Positions 25,658 to 35,100 of a stretch of 43,273 nucleotides of DNA are shown in pieces. The notes beneath the pieces are model-generated. The model was given only the letters and a program-made list of their open reading frames with translations, did no database searches and was not told the origin of the DNA. Source of the DNA: Flavobacteriales bacterium. GTDB lineage: Bacteria; Bacteroidota; Bacteroidia; Flavobacteriales_F; PHOS-HE28. The DNA lies in assembly GCA_016788485.1 (NCBI GenBank), contig JAEUSV010000033.1:1-43273 (forward strand), given 5' to 3'. Position numbers and translations under genes: made by a program. The first letter of the stretch is position 1; each line of letters starts with the position of its first letter.

Positions 25658-26548
25658 ATGGACCAGGGCATCCGGAACCCCGCCCTGCACCTGCTGGTCC
25701 ACGGTCATGTGTGGCTCGCCTTCGGTGCCGCGGCACAGACCTGGCTCCTGCAGGACCTGATGGACCTCGGTGGTTGGCAGGCCCCGGTGGTCGCGGCGCT
25801 GGTCACCTTCGCAGGCTACACCGCCATGCGAATGGCACGCGCCATGGACCCCGCGGTCCAGCAGGCCCCTATCATGGAATGGACATGGGCGCATCGCAGG
25901 GCGCTGATCACGGCGGCCGTCATCGCGGTGATCGTGGTGTGCGCTGTTGCCTTGCACCGCCTGTTTCCCTTGTTGCGTGCGTTCTGGCCGGTGGCGCTCG
26001 CGGTGGTGCTCTACGCGGTGCCGGTGCGCAGGGCCGCCGGTGATGCGCCCGGCTTGCGTCGGGCGCCGTTACTGAAGGCCTTCCTCATCGCCGGCAGCTG
26101 GGCCTGGGTCACCGTGGGCCTGCCCGTGGTGTTCAAGGATGGCGATGCGGAACAGCAGGGCCTCGGCTGGCTCTTCGCCATGCAGGCGGCCTTCTTCCTC
26201 GCCATCACCCTTGTGTTCGACCTGCGCGACCGTGAGCATGACCGGGGCAAGGTGCTCACCTGGCCCCATGTCCTCGGTGACCGGCTCACGCGTGTGCTGG
26301 CCGTACTTCTGATGTTGTATCCGGCCACGGTCTTCGGGCTCCTGGCCTACATCGGTCATGCGATGAGCGCGATGGAGGGCGCGTCGGCATGGCCGCTGGA
26401 CAGGGTGCTGGCCGCATTGGGCTACCTCACTGCCGCAGTGGTGGTGGCGAGCAGCAAGGCGCAGCGCCCGGCGCTCCACTATGCCCTTGTCGTTGATGGG
26501 CTGCTCCTGCTCGTGCCGCTGCTGTACGCGATCGGCCGTTGCGTGTGA
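25658..26548 (+). CDS. UbiA-like integral membrane protein lacking the first Asp-rich motif
   Basis: A 296-residue membrane protein with about eight to nine hydrophobic helices. The segment LVFDLRDREHDRGKVLTWPHVLG (about 185-207) corresponds to the second Asp-rich motif (DxxxD) and following region of UbiA prenyltransferases. The first motif, normally NDxxDxxxD after the second helix, is not present; the matching place reads GYTAMRMARAMDP (53-64). The protein may therefore be a non-catalytic or changed relative rather than an active prenyltransferase. It follows the unknown envelope gene by 5 bases, and its stop codon abuts the hemL stop on the other strand (TGATCA). Substrate unknown. Confidence 0.65.
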   Translation: MDQGIRNPALHLLVHGHVWLAFGAAAQTWLLQDLMDLGGWQAPVVAALVTFAGYTAMRMARAMDPAVQQAPIMEWTWAHRRALITAAVIAVIVVCAVALHRLFPLLRAFWPVALAVVLYAVPVRRAAGDAPGLRRAPLLKAFLIAGSWAWVTVGLPVVFKDGDAEQQGLGWLFAMQAAFFLAITLVFDLRDREHDRGKVLTWPHVLGDRLTRVLAVLLMLYPATVFGLLAYIGHAMSAMEGASAWPLDRVLAALGYLTAAVVVASSKAQRPALHYALVVDGLLLLVPLLYAIGRCV

Positions 26549-27838
26549 TCACATCACCGCATCGAGCGCCTCGCACATGGCCTGGGCCACGCGCTGTACC
26601 TGCGCATCGGTGTGGGCGGCGCTGAGGAAGCCCACTTCGTAGCCGCTTGGGGCCGCGTACACGCCACGCTCCAAAAGCGCCGCATGAAGCTTCGCATAGG
26701 TGCGCATGCTCGCCCCGTCGATCGCGTCGGCGCGGCGGATGTGCTCGGTATCGGCGAAGAAACCCCAGAAGATGGACCCGATGTGGTCGAGGTGGTAGGT
26801 GTAGCCCTTCGCCTTCGCATGGGCGTTCACCGTGGTGCAGAGCGATGCGGTCCTGGCCTCGAGCGCCTCGTAGAACCCTGGCCGCAGGCATTCGGTGAGC
26901 TGGGCGAGGCCTGCGGCCATAGCCACCGGGTTGCCGCTCAGCGTACCGGCCTGGTACACGGGGCCTTCCGGTGCGATGTGCTTCATGAGGTCGAGCCTGC
27001 CACCATAGGCGCCCACGGGCATGCCGCCGCCGATGATCTTGCCGTAGGTGACCAGGTCGGGCACGATACCGTTCACACAGAACGAGCCTGCGAAGCCCAC
27101 CCGGAAGCCACTGATCACCTCGTCGAAGATCAGGAGCGTACCGTGCGCGGTGCACAGTTCGCGCAGCCGCTCCAGGAAGCTCCGCTCCTGCAGCAGCAGG
27201 CCGTTGTTGGCGGGGATCGGCTCGATGATGGCGCCCGCGAGCCGTGGCCCATGCGTGCGGAAGACCTGCTCCAACGCGTCGTGGTCGTTGAGGGGCACCA
27301 CCACGGTGAGCTTCGCGAGGTCCTCGGGCACGCCCGCGCTGCTGGAGGTGCCGAAGGTGACGAGCCCGCTTCCCGCGTTCACCAGCAGACTGTCCACGTG
27401 ACCGTGGTAGCAGCCGTCGAACTTGAGGATGAGGTCGCGCTTGGTGGCGCCGCGCGCCAGGCGCACCGCGCTCTGCACGGCCTCGGTGCCGCTGCTCACG
27501 AAGCGCACGCGGTCCACGAAGGGGATGTGGTCCACGATCATGCGGCCCAGGCGGTTCTCCTCCTCGGTGGGCGCCCCGAACGAGGTGCCCATCGCCACGC
27601 GCCGCGTGATGGCCTCCACCACCGCCGGATGCGCATGGCCGAGGATCAGCGGACCCCAGCTCAGGCACAGGTCGATGAAGGTGTTGCCGTCCACATCGTG
27701 CAGCAGCGCTCCTTCACCGCGGGTGAAGAAGAGCGGTGTGCCGCCCACCGAGCGGAAGGCGCGCACGGGGCTGTTCACCCCGCCGGGGAACAGGTCCAAC
27801 GCCTCCTTGTACAGCTGCTCCGATCGTTCGCGCTTCAT
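26549..27838 (-). CDS. hemL: Glutamate-1-semialdehyde 2,1-aminomutase
   Basis: A 429-residue PLP enzyme that makes 5-aminolevulinate from glutamate 1-semialdehyde, a step of haem synthesis by the C5 route. N-terminal FPGGVNSPVRAFRSVGG and the class III aminotransferase stretches FVSSGTEAVQSAVRLARG, FDGCYHGHVD and LIFDEVISGFRVG are present, with the PLP lysine at 267 in YGKIIGGGMPVGAYGG and AGTLSGNPVAMAAG after it. Length equals the family norm. The 61 bases between hemL and kynU are a divergent promoter region. The haem product could supply the diheme cytochrome in this window, but no closer link is visible. Confidence 0.96.
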   Translation of the reverse strand: MKRERSEQLYKEALDLFPGGVNSPVRAFRSVGGTPLFFTRGEGALLHDVDGNTFIDLCLSWGPLILGHAHPAVVEAITRRVAMGTSFGAPTEEENRLGRMIVDHIPFVDRVRFVSSGTEAVQSAVRLARGATKRDLILKFDGCYHGHVDSLLVNAGSGLVTFGTSSSAGVPEDLAKLTVVVPLNDHDALEQVFRTHGPRLAGAIIEPIPANNGLLLQERSFLERLRELCTAHGTLLIFDEVISGFRVGFAGSFCVNGIVPDLVTYGKIIGGGMPVGAYGGRLDLMKHIAPEGPVYQAGTLSGNPVAMAAGLAQLTECLRPGFYEALEARTASLCTTVNAHAKAKGYTYHLDHIGSIFWGFFADTEHIRRADAIDGASMRTYAKLHAALLERGVYAAPSGYEVGFLSAAHTDAQVQRVAQAMCEALDAVM

Positions 27839-27899
27839 GTGATGTTCCTCAGGAATGACGGGTGCGAAGCTGCTACTTTCGCGGACATTCCACGGTCAT

Positions 27900-29180
27900 A
27901 TGCCGGTCACGTTCGAGAACACCCTCGCCTTCGCCCAGGCCCGCGACGCCGCCGATCCGCTGCGCGCATTCCGCGCCGAGTTCCTCTTTCCGAAGCACAA
28001 CGGACACGATGTGCTCTACTTCACCGGCAACTCGCTCGGGCTGCAGCCCAGGGGCGCGGCCGATGCGCTGAAGCAGGAGCTCGACGACTGGGCGCGCTTC
28101 GGGGTGGAGGGGCATTTCCAGGCGAAGCATCCGTGGTACAGCTACCACGAGGAGATCACGCCCTCTTTGGCCCGCTTGGTGGGCGCCCTGCCGGAAGAGG
28201 TGGTGGCCATGAACCAGCTCACGAGCAACCTGCATTTCCTGATGGTGTCGTTCTACCGGCCGGATGGAAAGCGCCGAAAGATCCTGACGGAGACACGTCC
28301 GTTCCCGAGCGATACCTATGCCTTCGCGTCGCAGATCGCCTTCCACGGCGGCGATCCCGAGGCCGACCTCGTCGAAGTGCAGCCGCGCGCCGGGGAGCAC
28401 ACGCTGCGCACCGAGGACATCGTGGCGAAGATCAATGAGCTGGGCGATGCGCTCGCGCTCGTGTGCTTCGGCGGGGTGAACTTCTACACCGGCCAGGCCT
28501 TCGACATGGCGGCGATCACCAAGGCCGCGCACGCCGTGGGCGCCATCGCCGGCTTCGACCTCGCGCATGCGGCCGGCAACCTGCACCTGAAGCTGCACGA
28601 CTGGGACGTGGACTTCGCCTGCTGGTGCAGCTACAAGTACCTCAACAGCGGTCCGGGCAGCGTGGCAGGCGCCTTCGTGCACCAGCGCCACCTCGGGAAG
28701 CAGCTTCCGCTCTTCGCCGGCTGGTGGGGCCACGACAAGAGCGAGCGCTTCAAGATGGAGCGCACCTTCAAGCCCATGCCCACGGCCGAGGCCTGGCAGG
28801 TGAGCAACGCACCCGTGTTCAGCATGGCCGTGCACCGCGTGGCCTTGGAGCTCTTCGACCGCGCCGGCATCGCACAGCTGCGGGCCAAGAGCGAACAATT
28901 GACGGCCTACCTCGCTTTCATCATCGCTGAAGTGGAGAAGGCCACCGGCACGCGCCTCGAAGTGATCACCCCGAACGACCCCGCCCAGCGCGGCTGCCAG
29001 CTGAGCATCCTGGCGCACGGCCACGGCAAGGCGCTCTTCAACCGCATCACCGAACGTGGTGTGATCGCCGACTGGCGCGAGCCCAACGTGATCCGCGTGG
29101 CGCCGGTGCCGCTCTACAACAGCTTCGAGGATGTGTACCGGTTCGGCGGTATCCTGAAGGACGTGCTGTCCAACCCCTGA
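27900..29180 (+). CDS. kynU: Kynureninase
   Basis: A 426-residue PLP enzyme that cleaves kynurenine or 3-hydroxykynurenine to (3-hydroxy)anthranilate and alanine. Family features: YFTGNSLGLQPRG near the N-terminus, HPWYSYHEEITPSLARLVGA, MNQLTSNLHFLMVSFY, GFDLAHAAGNLHLKLHDWDVDFACWCSYKY (28552-28641) with PLP lysine at 246, then LNSGPGSVAGAFVH. The ATG at 27900 gives the normal start; an earlier in-frame ATG at 27855 overlaps a -7-like TACTTTCG (27874-27881). Stop and the next ATG are one base apart, so kynU and kmo are an operon. In Bacteroidota this pair usually serves quinolinate and NAD synthesis from tryptophan; the other genes are not in the window. Confidence 0.96.
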   Translation: MPVTFENTLAFAQARDAADPLRAFRAEFLFPKHNGHDVLYFTGNSLGLQPRGAADALKQELDDWARFGVEGHFQAKHPWYSYHEEITPSLARLVGALPEEVVAMNQLTSNLHFLMVSFYRPDGKRRKILTETRPFPSDTYAFASQIAFHGGDPEADLVEVQPRAGEHTLRTEDIVAKINELGDALALVCFGGVNFYTGQAFDMAAITKAAHAVGAIAGFDLAHAAGNLHLKLHDWDVDFACWCSYKYLNSGPGSVAGAFVHQRHLGKQLPLFAGWWGHDKSERFKMERTFKPMPTAEAWQVSNAPVFSMAVHRVALELFDRAGIAQLRAKSEQLTAYLAFIIAEVEKATGTRLEVITPNDPAQRGCQLSILAHGHGKALFNRITERGVIADWREPNVIRVAPVPLYNSFEDVYRFGGILKDVLSNP

Positions 29181-29181
29181 C

Positions 29182-30534
29182 ATGAGCAAGAAGAACATCA
29201 CCGTTGTCGGCGGCGGCCTTGTGGGCAGCCTGCTCACCGTGTTCCTCGCCAAGCGCGGTCACACCGTGAACCTGTTCGAGCGTCGGCCCGACCCGCGGCG
29301 CACCAACGTCTACGCCGGGCGCAGCATCAACCTGGTGGTGAGCCATCGCGGGTGGACCGCGCTGAAGGCCGCGGGTGTGCACGAGGCCGTGGAGCGGATC
29401 GTGGTTCCGGTGTACGCGCGCATGACGCACGACCGCGACGGCAAGCTCACGCGCCTGCCCTACAGCATCGACGGACGCGCGATCCACAGCGTGAGCCGCG
29501 GCGAGCTGAACAAGGTGATGCTGAGCGAGGCCGAGAAGCTGCCCAACGTGAAGCTCCACTTCGAGCACCGCTGCACCGGCGTGAACCTCGACACCGCCAC
29601 CTGCACCTTCCACAACGAGGCCACCGGCGAGCATGCCGCCGTGCAGGCCGACCTGGTGTTCGGCAGCGACGGGGCCCCCAGCGCCGTGCGCCAGGAGATG
29701 ATGAAGGGCCGCTTCAACTTCAGCCAGACCTACATCGAGCACGACTACAAGGAGATCGCCTTCGCGCCGAACCCCGACGGCACGCCGAAGATGGACCCGC
29801 AATGCCTGCACATCTGGCCGCGCCGCTACTTCATGATGATGGGCCTGGCCAACCAGGACGGCGGCTTCACCGGCACGCTCTTCATGCCGCACAGCGGGGA
29901 GTTCTCCTTCGACAACATCAAGGACGAGAAGGACCTGATGCGGTTCTTCGGTGAGCACTTCGCCGACGCCATCCCCCTGCTGCCTGACCTCGCTGAGCAG
30001 TACTTCCGCAACCCGCAGAGCAACCTGGCCATCATCCGCTGCGGCCCTTGGACGCACAAGGACAAGGTGGCGCTGATCGGCGATGCCGCGCACGCCATCG
30101 TGCCCTTCTATGGCGAGGGCATGAACGCCGGCTACGAGGACTGCAAGGTGCTCAACGACCTGCTCAACGCGCACGGCGACGACAACTGGGCCACTGTGCT
30201 CGACGCGTACGGCAAGGCCCGCAAGCCCAACGGCGACGCCATCGCCGACCTGAGCCTGCGCAACTTCATCGAGATGCGCGACCTGGTGGCCGACCCTAAG
30301 TTCATCCTGCGCAAGAAGATCGAGGGTCGCCTGCAGGCGAAGCACCCGGACAAGTGGCTGCCGCTGTACAGCCAGGTGAAGTTCAGCGACATCGGCTACA
30401 AGACCGCGTGGGACGAGGGGCTGCGCCACGACCGCATCATGGAACAGGTGCTGGCCATGCCCGGCATCGAGGAGCAGTGGGAGAGCGAGGCGGTGGAGCG
30501 GAAGGCGCTGGAGCTGCTGGAGGTGGTGCGGTAA
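29182..30534 (+). CDS. kmo: Kynurenine 3-monooxygenase
   Basis: A 450-residue FAD-dependent hydroxylase that converts kynurenine to 3-hydroxykynurenine with NADPH and oxygen. The N-terminal dinucleotide-binding motif is VVGGGLVGSLLTVFLAKRG, followed by FERRPDPRR and AGRSINLVVSHRGWTAL, typical of KMO. The second FAD motif is VALIGDAAHAIVPFYGEGMN with AGYEDCKVL after it. Length is near the 460-480 of known enzymes, with a moderately hydrophobic but not clearly membrane-spanning C-terminus. Together with kynU it produces 3-hydroxyanthranilate. The end of the gene is followed by 78 bases without a clear terminator before the next plus-strand gene. Confidence 0.96.
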   Translation: MSKKNITVVGGGLVGSLLTVFLAKRGHTVNLFERRPDPRRTNVYAGRSINLVVSHRGWTALKAAGVHEAVERIVVPVYARMTHDRDGKLTRLPYSIDGRAIHSVSRGELNKVMLSEAEKLPNVKLHFEHRCTGVNLDTATCTFHNEATGEHAAVQADLVFGSDGAPSAVRQEMMKGRFNFSQTYIEHDYKEIAFAPNPDGTPKMDPQCLHIWPRRYFMMMGLANQDGGFTGTLFMPHSGEFSFDNIKDEKDLMRFFGEHFADAIPLLPDLAEQYFRNPQSNLAIIRCGPWTHKDKVALIGDAAHAIVPFYGEGMNAGYEDCKVLNDLLNAHGDDNWATVLDAYGKARKPNGDAIADLSLRNFIEMRDLVADPKFILRKKIEGRLQAKHPDKWLPLYSQVKFSDIGYKTAWDEGLRHDRIMEQVLAMPGIEEQWESEAVERKALELLEVVR

Positions 30535-30612
30535 GGCTCCACACACCCTCCCGTTGATACGTTCGGCCCTGCCACGGCGTTGAAGCCCTGGCCCCGGGGC
30601 CAACTTGCACGC

Positions 30613-31458
30613 ATGCTGCGGTGGTCGCTCGTTCTGCTGGTGCTCGCATCCGGTCTTCACGCCGATGCGCAAAGCCTCTATGGCCGGAAACGCAAGGACA
30701 TCATTCCCCTCGACGGCCAGGCCAAGCGCATCGGCTGGTTCGTGGGGCCGGGTGTCACCTGGACGCATACGCGCTTCAAGAACGAGGAGGAGGAGGTGTT
30801 ACGCAGCGGCGATACGGTCTACACCGCCACCTACGATCCCGCGGGGCGCATCGGTCTCTACCTCGAGGGCGGCCTCACCTGGTACACGCGCGACCCGGTG
30901 ATCGTGGACTACCTGGACCTCGGTCTCGCTTACAAGAACCTTCGCGGTGCGGAGGCGTACACCGGCACCCTGCTGCGCGGCGACACGGCCTCCACGCAGG
31001 AGGCCGAGGGCAGCTTCGCCGAGCGCATGCTCACCCTCAGCTTCAACGCCAACAAGTTCATCCCCACCCGGCCCTACCAGTTCGTGCAGCTGAGCCTCGG
31101 GGCCAACGCCGACTACCGCCTCAGCAGCGCGTACGAGCACACCGGCGACTCCCTGCTCAACGGCCATGCCTTCCCGCCCGACCTGTGGGCGCAGCTGCAC
31201 TTCAAGGTGGGCTACGGCTTCAAGCTCACGGGCAACCTGATCCTCATCCCTGCGCTGGAGACCCCGGTGTTCAGCTTCGTGCCGGAGGACGAGGGGTTCG
31301 GGCAGATGCAGTGGTTCACCAGCCGGTATCGCCCGATCATCCTCAGCGTGCGCTTCCTCTTCCTGCGTGCCCGTGACGGCTTCGATTGCCCGCCACCGAT
31401 CAAGCACAACGATTGGGAGCGCAACAAGACGCTCAACCCCAAGCCGCCCAACGACTAG
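30613..31458 (+). CDS. Predicted outer-membrane beta-barrel protein, function unknown
   Basis: A 281-residue protein with a signal peptide (MLRWSLVLLVLASGLHADAQ) and alternating strands such as GRIGLYLEGGLTWYT, QFVQLSLGANADYRLSS, AQLHFKVGYGFKLTGNLILI and YRPIILSVRFLFLR, consistent with a small outer-membrane barrel of about 8-10 strands. The basic segment GRKRKDIIPLDGQAKRIGW follows the signal. A soluble C-terminal tail (DCPPPIKHNDWERNKTLNPK) extends beyond the last strand. I cannot name a family. The ATG at 30613 was chosen because it begins the signal peptide; TACGTTCG (30558-30565) is a possible -7 element. Its TAG stop overlaps that of the convergent hydrolase in CTAG. Confidence 0.72.
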   Translation: MLRWSLVLLVLASGLHADAQSLYGRKRKDIIPLDGQAKRIGWFVGPGVTWTHTRFKNEEEEVLRSGDTVYTATYDPAGRIGLYLEGGLTWYTRDPVIVDYLDLGLAYKNLRGAEAYTGTLLRGDTASTQEAEGSFAERMLTLSFNANKFIPTRPYQFVQLSLGANADYRLSSAYEHTGDSLLNGHAFPPDLWAQLHFKVGYGFKLTGNLILIPALETPVFSFVPEDEGFGQMQWFTSRYRPIILSVRFLFLRARDGFDCPPPIKHNDWERNKTLNPKPPND

Positions 31459-32108
31459 GACCGGCGGGCGAAGGTCTTCAGGAAGGGGTTGTGGCGGCGC
31501 TCGTCGCCAATGGTGGTGGTGGGCCCGTGTCCGCTGTGCACCACCACCTCCTCCGGCAGCGGGAACAGCTTCGTGGTGATGCTCGTGAGCAGCGTGTCGA
31601 GGTCGCCGCCGGGCAGGTCGGTGCGGCCGATGCTGCGGTGGAAGAGCACGTCGCCAGCGATCACGGCCTGCTCTTCGGGCAGGTACAGTGCGATGTGGCC
31701 CGGCGCGTGGCCCGGCACGAAAAGCACCTCCATCCGGGCATTCCCAAGCAGCACCACATCGCCGTCGCCCAGGTGGCCTGCCGGGGGGGGCGCGGGCTCG
31801 CAGTGCAGTCCGTAGATCGCGGCCTGCGCGGGGGCGCGCTTCAAGAGCTCCTCCCCGTCGCGGTGCATCCAGGGGCGCAGGCCGTACCGCTTCTCCGCCC
31901 ACGCGCAGCCCATCACGTGGTCGATGTGGGCATGGGTGAGCACAAGTTTCACCGGCGTGAGGCCGTTCTCCGCCAGGTAGGTCTCCAGCTCATGCTCCTC
32001 CCCTGTGTTCCAGCACCCCGGGTCCACCAGCACCGCCTCGCGGCCGTCGTGCAGCACGTAGGTGTTCTCCTGGAAGGGGTTGAAGGTGAACGGAACGATG
32101 CGCAGCAC
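31455..32108 (-). CDS. Metallo-beta-lactamase-fold hydrolase (glyoxalase II-like)
   Basis: A 217-residue cytoplasmic hydrolase with the full dizinc site of the glyoxalase II branch: THAHIDHVMG (HxHxDH), VPGHAPGHIALY (third His), VIAGDVLFHRSIGRTDL (bridging Asp) and VVHSGHGPTTTIGDE (last His). The short length and the SIGRTDLPGG loop match the YcbL/GloB-like small hydrolases that cleave thioesters such as S-lactoylglutathione, although Bacteroidota often use other thiols, so the substrate is open. The start is GTG at 32108, directly before LRIVPFTFNPFQENTY, the normal N-terminus of this group. Unlike the dioxygenase at 7577-8989 it has no rhodanese domain. Confidence 0.85.
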   Translation of the reverse strand: MLRIVPFTFNPFQENTYVLHDGREAVLVDPGCWNTGEEHELETYLAENGLTPVKLVLTHAHIDHVMGCAWAEKRYGLRPWMHRDGEELLKRAPAQAAIYGLHCEPAPPPAGHLGDGDVVLLGNARMEVLFVPGHAPGHIALYLPEEQAVIAGDVLFHRSIGRTDLPGGDLDTLLTSITTKLFPLPEEVVVHSGHGPTTTIGDERRHNPFLKTFARRS

Positions 32109-32179
32109 GGTGGTAATTGGCAGATCTTCGCGGGGCGATGGGCCCCGGGAGGGCCCCGAAAGTAGCTAACTTTCATCCG

Positions 32180-35100
32180 GTGTTTTCCAGCTCCAAGGCC
32201 CTGTTGAACCGCCTGTTCGCCCTGCTGCTGCTCCTTGCGGCGGGGCAGGGTCTGCACGCCCAGTTCTACAACGGGTCGTTCCAGGAGTACGGCAAGAACC
32301 GGGTGCAGTACCAGGAGTTCCTGTGGCAGTACTACCGCTTCGAGGAGATCGAGACCTACTTCTACAAGGGCGGCCGCGACCTGGCGCAGTTCGTGGCCCT
32401 GAGCGCGCACCGCAACAAGAAGGAGCTCGAGTCGTACTTCGACCATAGCATCGATGAGCGCCTGCAGTTCATCGTGTACAACTCGCTCACCGATTTCCGC
32501 CAGAGCAACATCGGTGTCACCCTCGACGAGAGCTACAACATCGGCGGGGTCACGCGCATCGTGGGCACCAAGATCTTCGTGTACAACGAGGGCGACCATG
32601 TGCTGCTCGACAGGCAGGTGCGCGCCGGCATCGCCCAGGTGATCCTGGACCAGATGATGTACGGGGGCAACTGGCGCGAGGCCCTGCGCAACAGCACGCT
32701 GCTCAACCTGCCCGAGTGGTACACCAAGGGCCTGGTGGCGCATGCGGCCGGTCCGCTCGATGCCGCCGAAACGGGCCGCCTGCGCGATGCGGTGCTGAGC
32801 GGCCGCTACGACAAGCTCGGTCGGCTCACGGGTGAGGATGCGCGGCTGGCCGGACACGCCATCTGGACCTATGTGGCCGACGTGTACGGGGCGAGCGTGA
32901 TCCCCAACATCCTGTACATGACCCGCGTGAGCCGCAACCCCGAGGGCGGCTTCCTTTACGTACTGGGCGTCGGCCTCAAGACCCTCGCGCAGGAGAGCAT
33001 GAACCACTACAAGGAGCGCTTCGCCGCCGAGGACCGCTCCCGGGAGGACACGAAGCTCGAGGCCCTTCCCATCAAGACACGGCGCACGCGCACCTATGGC
33101 CAGTTCAAGCTGAGCCCCGACGGCCGCCATGCCGCGTGGGTGAGCAACGAGCTCGGCCAGTACAAGCTTTGGCTCTACGACCGCGGCGAGAAGAAGCTGC
33201 GCCGCCTGTTAAAGGGCGAGAAGAAGCTGAACCGCATCGTGGACCGCAGCTACCCTGTGCTCGCCTGGCACCCCAGCGGGCGGGCCCTCACCTACGCCAC
33301 CGAACGCAAGGGCGAGCTCTACCTCAGCACCTATACCCTCGACGACGGCAAGACCGTGAGCAAGCCCGTGTTCCAGCTGGAGAAGATCCTGAGCATGGCC
33401 TATAGCAGCGACGGCCAGCGCATGGTGTTCAGCGGGGTGAAGGACGGGCGCACCGACCTGTACCTGTACTACGTGATCGGCAACCGCCAGGAGCAGCTCA
33501 CCAACGATCAGCACGACGACCTCGACCCACGCTTCGTGGACGATGACCGCGGCGTGATCTTCAGCAGCGATCGATCGGACGACACGCTCCGCATCGACAA
33601 GGAGGTGGAGTACCGTCTCGGAAGCAAGGACATCTTCATCCTCGACCTGGCCACGCGCTCGCCGTTGCTGAAGCGCATCAGCAACAGCCCGGGCGTGAAC
33701 GAGGTGCAGCCGGCGCAGTACGACAGTGCCAGCTACACCTACCTCAGCGATGCGGGAGGCCTGTACGACCGCTGGCTGGCCGTGTACGATAGCGCCGTGT
33801 CGGGCATCGACACCACGGTGCACTACCGCTACTTCACGCGCGAAAGCCGCGTCACCGACCTGAAGCGGGGCATCCTGGAGCAGGAGGTGGTGGCGGCGCG
33901 CGGCCGCTACAGCCAGCTCATGTACAAGGACGGGCGTTACGTGTTCCTGATCGGCAGCACGGCCGATGGGCGTGAGGCCAAGAACATGGGCGGTGCGCCG
34001 CAGGGGCCCGATCGTCGAAGCGAGCTTTCGGGCGGGGCCGTCTCCGACGACATGAGCCCCGTGGTGAAGGTGGATCCGCTCTACCCGCCGGACACCACGG
34101 TCAACGGCGTCAATATCCGCGACTACCGGTTCGCCGATGAAGTAGCTGGCGGTGGAGCGGCGCCGGGCGGCGGTGCCGCGGACCAGGTGCCCACCGTGGG
34201 CCTTCCCGCCACCGGTGCACAAGCCACGCCATCGCTCGCGCTCAAGTTCCCCGAGCAGCGCAACTACAACGTCAACTTCGCCACCGACGAGGTGCTCACC
34301 CAGCTGGGCAACACCTACAACGCGCAGTTCTACCAGCCCCTCGCGGGCCCCGGCGCCATCAACCCCGGTCTCAGCGGCATGATCAGCATGGCCGCGAGCG
34401 ACCTCTTCGAGGACCACAAGATCGTCGGCGGCTTCCGCCTCGCGCTCGATCTCAACAACAACGATTACCTGCTGCGCTACGCCAACCTCAAGCGCCGCAT
34501 GGACAAGGAGATCATCGTGCAACGCCAGGCGCTGCAGGGGCTCTCCGACATCGGCCTGCTGAAGCTGCACACCCACCAGGCCGTGTTCCGCCTGTCGTGG
34601 CCGCTGAGCGAGCTGGCCAGCGTGCGGGGATCCCTGCTCTACCGCCACGACCGTTACGTGGTGCAGAGCACCGACGGCACCACGCTGCGCGCGGAGGGAC
34701 GCCAGGACCAGATGACCGGCACCCGCCTGGAGTACGTGTACGACAGCTCCATGCCGCGCGGCCTGAACCTCTGGACCGGCTGGAAGCTGAAGTTCTTCGG
34801 CGAGTACTATGTGCAGCCCACGCAACGCTCGAGCGACATGCAGGTGGTGGGTCTCGACCTGCGGCACTCGCTCAGCATCCACCGCGAGATCATCTGGGTG
34901 ACCCGCCTGGCCGGCAGCTCCTCCTTCGGCGCGCGCAAGGTGCTCTACTTCATGGGCGGCGTAGACAACTGGTTCTTCCCGAAGATCGACGAGTCGATCC
35001 CCATCGACCCCGACCAGGGCTACACCTACCAGGCCTCCGGCGTTCCCCTGCGCGGCTTCTATTACAACGCCCGCAACGGCAGCAGCTTCGGGCTCATCAA

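Noticed and set aside
31455..32108. Second persulfide dioxygenase
   Set aside because: It has the full dizinc HxHxDH set and glyoxalase II-like loops and no rhodanese domain, so it is not grouped with the sulfur island.
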